DNA from: Tricholomella constricta
Taxonomy: Eukaryota; Basidiomycota; Agaricomycetes; Agaricales; Lyophyllaceae
Assembly: GCA_013368375.1 (NCBI GenBank)
Contig: JAACJP010000001.1
Span: 1,240,001 to 1,304,000 of the forward strand
Direction of reading: 5' to 3'
Length of the DNA stretch: 64,000 nt
Numbering within the stretch: the stretch's first letter is position 1; the number at the start of each line of letters is the position of its first letter. Below are positions 57,950 through 64,000 of this stretch, piece after piece. Made by a program: the position numbers and the translations under genes. The notes under the pieces were generated by a model, which was not told where the DNA came from, searched no databases, and was given only the letters and a program-made list of their open reading frames with translations.

Positions 57950-59054
57950 TCATCTGGCTTTATCTTCCGCAAGAATCGCATCATTCAGTTCATCCAGCGG
58001 CGCAAGTTCTTTCTTGTCGACCAAATCAAACTGCAAGTTAATCAATCACCAAGTACAGTCCTTCAGGGCACACGAAAGACGCACCTCGTTGATGAACAGG
58101 AAAAAGTGCCGGTAGCTGGTGTTGAGGTGGGCTGGAACGACAATCAGAAGATGAGTGTCAGTGCTGCGTAACACACACCTTCGATGCCGAGCGCGCATAT
58201 CTGATCAAAGTGGTTGCTATAGATGTGCGCATATACTCGGAACAGGCGGCGGACTATGTTTCGAACGGTGTCCCGAAACGTGCGGGGAAACGGTACGCCT
58301 TGAGTGGTACAACATGTTGGCAAATCGAGAACACTGGAGATGTGGGCCATGGCTGCTCACCGATCTTGTTGGGGAATACATTCTCGTCATCCAGTAGACC
58401 TTGTGCCCAGTTCATCAGTGCATCGACATACTCTGGAGCCGGAAGCTTCGCAGGCCTCTTGTATTTGACGCCATCTTCCCAAAGGTATTCGTAACTGATG
58501 AACAAGATATCAAGGGCTGGTCTCGCAGGCTCGAACGCGGAAAGACAGACCGTGGACCGGCGGACATTATTGGGCACTATGCGATCAAGCTTATCAACCA
58601 TCGCCGCCGGTGCAAAGCAAACGCCACGTACCTCTTGTGCCGTGCAAAACTCAGTGACAGTCCCATAGAGCATGTTCAGGTGATTGAAAAAGTCAACGGC
58701 TGGACACGCGTCAGCAGGGGGGATTGCTCAGTCGAGATCGCGCCACACACTGTGCACCGCAAGCCACTCATTCGTATCCTCCCCCTCCGGCAGCTGCACA
58801 GCTAACCTGAGGTTTCCGGATCCCTGGACGCGTCATGGACGTTGTGGGCCGGGTGAGAAATCAGCCGTGTGAGCTTATGGGTGATGGTGCTCTTACCAAT
58901 GTCGCCTCGGCATACTTTCTCAGCTGATATTGCTTCGTCCCCTCTGGAACATCTTTGCGCGGCTTGAACGTCCGAGTCTTGCCACTGTGCTGAATGTTAC
59001 ATATGTTCAGCGCTCAGACTGTGCAAACGCTTACAGGCCAAAGAAGGACGACAT
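57950..59054 (-). CDS. MOB1: MOB1, kinase activator of the Hippo/mitotic-exit type
   Basis: Co-activator of NDR/LATS kinases in mitotic exit and morphogenesis (established). Starts MSSFFGLGKTRTFKPRKDVP, then EGTKQYQLRKYAEATLGSGN, LRLAVQLPEGEDTNEWLAVH, FFNHLNMLYGTVTEFCT, YEYLWEDGVKYKRPAKLPAP, EYVDALMNWAQGLLDDENVF and PNKIG, and a C-terminal LFRVYAHIYSNHFDQICALG, HLNTSYRHFFLFINEFDLVD, KKELAPLDELNDAILAED. The zinc-binding Cys and His residues (TVTEFCT, YAHIY, NHFDQ) look present. Exons join with GT-AG introns; the first exon ends FFGL with a CT|GTAAGC donor (about 59039). Normal MOB1 length. Confidence 0.92.
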
Positions 59055-59259
59055 CGCGGCAGATATTGAGAGACTGGACTCGGATGAGCGGAACGTTATC
59101 AGGCTTCACACAGGAGATTGCCGACGAACATTCCAGCTTACCAAGCTGCAAAGACCTTATCTTATCGTTATCCAGATGCATGAGATTTCCTCCACGATCA
59201 TGGGCGACTGAAGACCATATATATAGCCGTCTGCATCTTGCAACCCAGACATCTCCACA

Positions 59260-60248
59260 ATGTCCTCCGTACTGTTTGTCCTCACCTCCGCCAACAAGAC
59301 TCTCGCAGGCAATCAGACTGTAAGGAGTGATTTTCATTCCAAGGCAATCTGCTCACGAAGAACGATCAGGGCTGGTATCTGCCAGAAGCTGCTCACCCAT
59401 ACTACGTGCTCGCTCCCCATTTCAAGATTGATTTTGCCTCGCCAGAAGGGCCCAACCCCCCCGTTGACGAATCCAGCATCCAGGTCAGCCCTTCGTGTTA
59501 GTTTAATTGCCAGACACTCAAGGTTCATTCATGCCAGGCCTTTGCAAATGACGAAGGGTGCACCAAGTTCCTCAATGACGAGACCGTCAAGGCCAAATTA
59601 GCGAGCGCAAAGAAGCTTGAGGACCTGAATCCAGCGGACTATGACGCGATCTTCTACGTTGGAGGACTGGGCCCAGTGCTCGACCTGGCGTCTGACCCCA
59701 TCAATGCGCAACTCGCGTCTCAGGCGAGTGTGCACTAGCCTGACGCCACAGACGTTGCTAATGATATCCTTGCAGTTTTATCAAGCTGGAAAAGTCACAG
59801 CCGCGGTGTGCCATGGCCCCGCGTGAGTTTTTCAACCAGATACTCAAGCCGTCATCTGATACCCTCTGCAGTGCACTCGTCGGCGCCGTCGACGCGTCAG
59901 GCCGATCAATCTTCGCGGGTAAAGCCTTCACAGGCTTCTCCAATGCCGAGGAAGAGATTACCGGCAAAGGCAAGGTGAGCGTATCTGCGACAAGTCGCCA
60001 GGCAGAGCCGCTCAATCCTTCTTGCAGGAAATTCCTTTCCTTCTCGAGGACAAGATTCAGACACTCGGTGGCAAGTTCGAGAAGGCGTCTGAGCCATGGG
60101 GGGCAAGTTGATTTCGTTTCGTTTCGATCTCCGTTTACTTACAGACCTTTAGAATCACGTCGTGGTCGATGGGCTCCTCATCACCGGCCAGAATCCAGCG
60201 TCGGCTGGCTCAGTCGGCGAAGCAATTCTCAAAGCATTGAAGAAGTAA
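59260..60248 (+). CDS. DJ-1/PfpI-family glyoxalase, Hsp31-type
   Basis: Glutathione-independent methylglyoxal-detoxifying enzyme or chaperone (known for Hsp31). Starts MSSVLFVLTSANKTLAGNQ, then GWYLPEAAHPYYVLAPHFK, FASPEGPNPPVDESSIQ, AFANDEGCTKFLNDETVKA, YDAIFYVGGLGPVLDLA and GKVTAAVCHGPAALVGAVDA (nucleophilic Cys in AVCHGPA), then GKAFTGFSNAEEEITG, EIPFLLEDKIQTLGGKFEKA, NHVVVDGLLITGQNPASAG and EAILKALKK. Five or six exons. The catalytic Cys and the following His-Gly are intact. Family sure; exact biological role not. Confidence 0.9.
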
Positions 60249-60458
60249 GCATTAGGTATTTTACTGTAAAAGTAGGAAAAAAAATACTTGTAGCTGCACT
60301 CCGAAGAACCTGAACTTTGTTTGCTTGACAACCGCCTTTGCTGCAGTTATCGAGCGAGAAATACGACCCTAGAGAAAGCTCTAGCTAAGAGATAGAACTT
60401 GAAGCAAGCAAAATCATTACAAATTTATCGTACAATGAACACACCGAGGTTCGTGTTA

Positions 60459-61385
60459 TCAGATGAACGCCACCGACATGACCCAGCCTTTTTTCAGCGT
60501 GAAGCCATCCAAGGCAGTTTTAGCGACGGCGGCGAGGTCGGGAGTCTCAAACGTTACTTGGGCCAACTTCACTTTCGCGCCTTCAGCAGTTGGTGTTGGG
60601 GACCATGTTACATGTGTCGTCTGGAAGCCTTGGTATCTGAAAGGCTGATGTCAGCGTAACGAAGATCGTGCAGTTTATTGGGGCACATACTGGTGGAACA
60701 GAACGGAGAGGACTTCATCTGTAACCTCTTGAGGTAGGTTGGTGCACAACAGGCGCGCTGAAGGATGTTGCGAAGGTATTGTGGTTGTGGCTTCCGAAGA
60801 GACTTTGTGAAGCAGCGATAGATTGAGAGACAAAAACGATACGACGTACAACTGTCAGTATTAGATGGATGTGCCGAATCGTCCTCATCGTCAATTTCCA
60901 TCTCCTCCTCGTCCTCTTCTGACTTTTCCCGTTTTGCATTCCGCTCCCCGTCCGCGTCCTCGTCCTCACGTTGCCGCTTCGCATTCTCAGACACGAGCGC
61001 GTTGGCATTTGCGGCTGTTGGCTGTACGAAATTCGGATCCTCCCTTCGTAGTGTCGCATAGGACTTCGTTTTGGCGTAATCAATGTGCTTTAGATTGTTA
61101 GTCGAGAGCTCGAACAGAAACGGATGTAGACAGTCTCACAAGCGGCTTCTCGTAGAACATCATCCCCTCGCAAGCCCGCATCGCAGACGTCGCGCCTGCG
61201 AGATCTGTGAACACGAGAAAGGCCTGGCCCCTCATGGATTTGCTCTTGGAAGCGACGATATCGATGATTTTGCCATATGTAGTGAAGAGGGCATATAGCT
61301 GGGTCCTTAGCTCCTCCTTGTTGACCTTGTCATTGAGATTGTTGATGTAGAGCGTAGTATTTGGCTGGTTGGACGAGGAGGCCAT
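60459..61385 (-). CDS. U1A/U2B''-type snRNP protein
   Basis: Spliceosomal U1 or U2 snRNA-binding protein with two RRMs. Starts MASSSNQPNTTLYINNLNDK (RNP2), LRTQLYALFTTYGKIIDIVA, SMRGQAFLVFTDLAGATSAM (RNP1), YEKPLRIDYAKTKSYATL; a linker with NAKRQREDEDADGERNAKRE and an acidic run; then RRM2 APSARLLCTNLPQEVTDEVL, FQQYQGFQTTHVTWSPT and VKLAQVTFETPDLAAVAKTA, ending FTLKKGWVMSVAFI. U1A and U2B'' cannot be separated without a tree. Three or four exons. Confidence 0.88.
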
Positions 61386-61712
61386 GACTGTGGGGGATGA
61401 GGGCCTGAACTTTTCGAGATTCCCACGGGAAATTTAGCCATATTACTTGCGCCCTGGGTGCTGCATCTTGTAGCTGGCATCTTTCCTGGACTCTCGCGAG
61501 TAGAACAAGTGTCCGTCCTGGTCACCACCCCTGCCTCCGCCAGTCCTTCAAGCGGGCAACAGTCGTTTCTCCTGCCTCATGTGCGTTCTATTAATTTATT
61601 ATTTTTTCGTGGTCTGATAATAAAACGTCCGACAGATTTTTTGGACCGTTTCCGACTTGTTTCACGACGCATCCCTCCTTGCGCCTACGGTTGGCAGAGT
61701 TATTCCTCCTCG

Positions 61713-62962
61713 ATGCATGCCCTTTTGACGACGAAATGGCTTCCCCACTATCTCATCCCCTTCTTCTCGCTCTCCTACCCGACCGTAACGCCTAAAAATC
61801 CCGATTCATTTCCCAATTCCGCATACTATAATACTGGCCTTCAGGATCTATGTCTTGTGGTCACCTGCATTGCGGTTATGGCCATTCTACGCGATGCATT
61901 CAGGCTGGGGGTATTTGAACCCCTGGCGCAGTGGCAACTCTCAAGGGCCTTGTATGCGAGGAAAAGGCTAGAGTGTTCCAGCGGGACTGCTAACGGGAAG
62001 TCCAATGGCCATTCAAATGGCCACGCCAATGGACACGTCAACGGGACTTCTCACGTCAAGGTTGATGCTGACGAAGTCGCAAAAGCGACCCCTAAGGAAC
62101 TTCGGAAGATGCACCGAAGTGTGCTCAGGTTTGCCGAGCAGGGCTGGTCGGTTATATATTATACCTTACAGTGGTCCTACGGACTTGTGAGCAGTGTCAC
62201 TTTTCACGAATATTGGAAAATTGACCACGGTGTAGTATATTCATCGGAACCTACCGACGCGGATACTCGAACCCACGGCGCTTTGGAAAGATTACCCGCA
62301 TATACCCCTTGCCGGCCCTCTCAAGTTCTATTATCTGACGCAGACGGCGTTCTACATTCATCAAGTATTAATTCTCAATGCTGAGGCGCGGCGCAAGGAC
62401 CACGTCCAGATGATGACCCACCATGTCATTACTATCTTCTTAATGGCGGCCAGCTACTTTACCAATTTCACGCGCGTTGGATGCGTCATTATGGTTCTCA
62501 TGGACTGGTGCGACATCTTTTTACCAGTGCGTTCTTTAAGGTTTCCTTCTGTTGCACTTCTGACGTCATCACACTTCTAGTTGGCGAAGATGATTCGTTA
62601 CATCGAAATCAGCCAATTTGCTTGCGATCTCACTTTTGCTTGGTTCCTGGTTTCTTGGCTTGTAACACGACACGTCTTGTTCCTCTTTACTATCATTTCC
62701 ACCTACTATGATTGCCCAAGGCTCATATCTTACAAGTGGTCCGTCGAAGAAGGCCGCTACTTGTCACGGCCTGCTTGGCTTGTTTTTATAACGCTCCTGT
62801 CCTCCTTGCAGGTTTGTCTCTCCAATTTCTGTCTCTCCTTTTACTGACTCTTCGGTTGAGGTTATCCAAATCGTTTGGTTTGGCATGATTTGCCGGGTTG
62901 CTTGGCGGGTTCTTACCACGGATAAAGGAGCTTCGGACGATCGAAGTGACGATGACGGGTGA
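61713..62962 (+). CDS. LAG1: Ceramide synthase, TLC/Lag1 type
   Basis: Makes ceramides in the endoplasmic reticulum by acylating sphingoid bases (known for LAG1/LAC1). Start at the first in-frame ATG (MHALLTTKWLPHYLIPFF). Then SAYYNTGLQDLCLVVTCIAV and AILRDAFRLGVFEPLAQWQL, a low-complexity insert NGHSNGHANGHVNGTSH, EQGWSVIYYTLQWSYGL, and the Lag motif HVQMMTHHVITIFLMAASYF, RVGCVIMVLMDWCDIFLP. Further membrane segments FAWFLVSWLVTRHVLFLF and SYKWSVEEGRYLSRPAWLVF. The HH of the Lag motif is present. It ends TTDKGASDDRSDDDG at 62962. The frame is open back to about 61458 but without an ATG. Confidence 0.9.
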
Positions 62963-63356
62963 GAGTAGCAATGCTTTCCCTCCCGAGCATGGCAATTAAC
63001 GCGTATATTGACCTCACCAGTGACGACAAGGACGATTAGTGCAAAATACATGAACATATTGAAAGCCAGATAGAGTATTTACAGTGTTTACATTTCCCTG
63101 GGGGTATATTTTAGGCATTGGAGACCACTTACATCGCGAATATATATCTGGCTTGTATTGATAATACGTGCCAGCGTCACCCTGATAATGTTGAGGGACG
63201 ACTGCACGAGAGACTGATCATGTGATTGAAACTTACCTTATCGGGGTAGCATCTAGTGTTCCGTGCAACTCGCCTTCACAATTCTGCTACTGCGGCGTAT
63301 CTACAACTAATCTGCTCGAATCCCTTCGCCTTCATACTTCGTACAAGTCAGACCCC
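62963..63356. other. Intergenic region upstream of SNF7
   Basis: Between two plus-strand genes; holds the SNF7 promoter. No element recognised; short minus-strand open stretches at about 62764-63057 are shadows of the ceramide synthase. Confidence 0.4.
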
Positions 63357-64000
63357 ATGATGGCCAGCTTCATGAGCTACTTTGGCTCTCGACGCGATCC
63401 CAAGCAATCAGCGCGGGATGCGATTGTCACACTACGGCAGCAGCTACAGATGATCGAGAAGAAGGAGGAATATCTACAGAAGAAGATCGACGACGAGCTG
63501 AAGAAGGCAAGGGCGAACGCTGTTTCGAACAAAGCAGGTGCGATACTCTACTACATGTGTTACGGTTCCTGTGACTGAGAGAGAGGTATATCTTGTATAA
63601 ATTGTACCTAGTGGCGACGGCGGCTTTGAAGCGAAAGAAAGCGAGCGAACTGGAACTGGACCGTCTAGCTGGGACGAGACTACAACTTGAGATGCAAGTG
63701 AATACCCTGGAGTCTGCGAATCTGAATGCGGAGACAATGGCTGCCATGAAGAAGGCCTCTGATGCATTGAAGGTCATTCACGGTAACCTGTGAGTTGTAC
63801 AGCCATCTTCTACTGCGGTCATCCTTACGAACCCGCCCGCAAGTGATATCAATAAGGTGGATGCAACGATGGCGACTGTGAACGAGCAACGGGAACTGGC
63901 GAACGAAATTGCGGAGTCCCTGGCGAACCCTCTGTACGGGGGTATGGATATTGACGAGGTAATTATCCTGATCACTTGCACCTGACCTTCGCTGATGAAG
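63357..64000 (+). CDS. SNF7: ESCRT-III subunit SNF7/VPS32 (truncated by window)
   Basis: Forms membrane-scission spirals on endosomes (known for Snf7). Starts MMASFMSYFGSRRDPKQSAR, DAIVTLRQQLQMIEKKEEYL, QKKIDDELKKARANAVSNKA, then after an intron (about 63538-63613) AALKRKKASELELDRLAGTR, LQLEMQVNTLESANLNAETM, AAMKKASDALKVIHGNL and INKVDATMATVNEQRELANE, IAESLANPLYGGMDIDE. Core helices are present; the MIM-containing tail is beyond the window. The second ATG (63360) is equally possible. Confidence 0.93.

Overview
The window reads as nuclear DNA of a filamentous basidiomycete, most likely a mushroom-forming Agaricomycete. Nearly every gene is broken by many short introns (about 45-70 bases, mostly GT-AG). 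Genes are packed on both strands about 1.7 kb apart. The families present are eukaryotic and fungal: EDEM, Atg10, Elongator, ESCRT-III, DAL5-type permease, fungal glutathione S-transferases. I joined exons by eye from splice signals and family alignments, so outer boundaries are firmer than internal ones.

Layout. 1-3714 (minus) is the front part of a Dicer-like ribonuclease, cut by the window edge. 4086-5635 is a conserved unknown gene. 6015-11354 holds a DUF7719-like membrane protein, the rRNA-processing factor FAF1, an unknown conserved gene and a ZNRD2-like zinc-ribbon protein. 11577-22401 holds EDEM mannosidase, adenine phosphoribosyltransferase, ribosomal protein eS1, ATG10, acetyl-CoA acetyltransferase, a possible small gene and a DAL5-type permease. 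22755-30624 has a basidiomycete-type low-complexity protein and a large SLIP-GC-like dynamin-superfamily GTPase. 30961-34956 has a small His-rich protein, GPN3, PYM and an MCUR1/FMP32-type mitochondrial protein. 35316-37791 is a convergent pair of related glutathione S-transferases. 37886-43559 has COA5/PET191, IBA57, holo-ACP synthase and ELP2. 43787-47053 is an eIF4A-like protein that has lost its helicase motifs. 47530-53291 has an RRM protein, FMC1, SUA5, a possible small gene and an HMG-box factor. 53484-64000 has a DUF302-like protein, DBP8, a BTB-like protein, MOB1, an Hsp31/DJ-1 glyoxalase, a U1A/U2B''-type protein, ceramide synthase and the start of SNF7/VPS32.

The genes are mostly housekeeping and do not form a single pathway or metabolite cluster. 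Mitochondrial biogenesis is well represented (COA5, IBA57, holo-ACP synthase, FMC1, MCUR1-like, and possible mitochondrial forms of thiolase and SUA5). tRNA modification is represented by ELP2 and SUA5, and RNA work by Dicer, PYM, FAF1, DBP8 and U1A/U2B''. Many neighbours are divergent with very short intergenic spacers, which suggests shared promoters.

Most striking are an intact reading frame for an eIF4A paralogue in which every ATPase/helicase motif is replaced, a Dicer whose helicase motifs I, II and VI are also lost, three probable GC-AG introns, and a thiolase with a second start codon exactly at the end of exon 1. I saw no rRNA or tRNA gene, CRISPR array or recognisable transposon.
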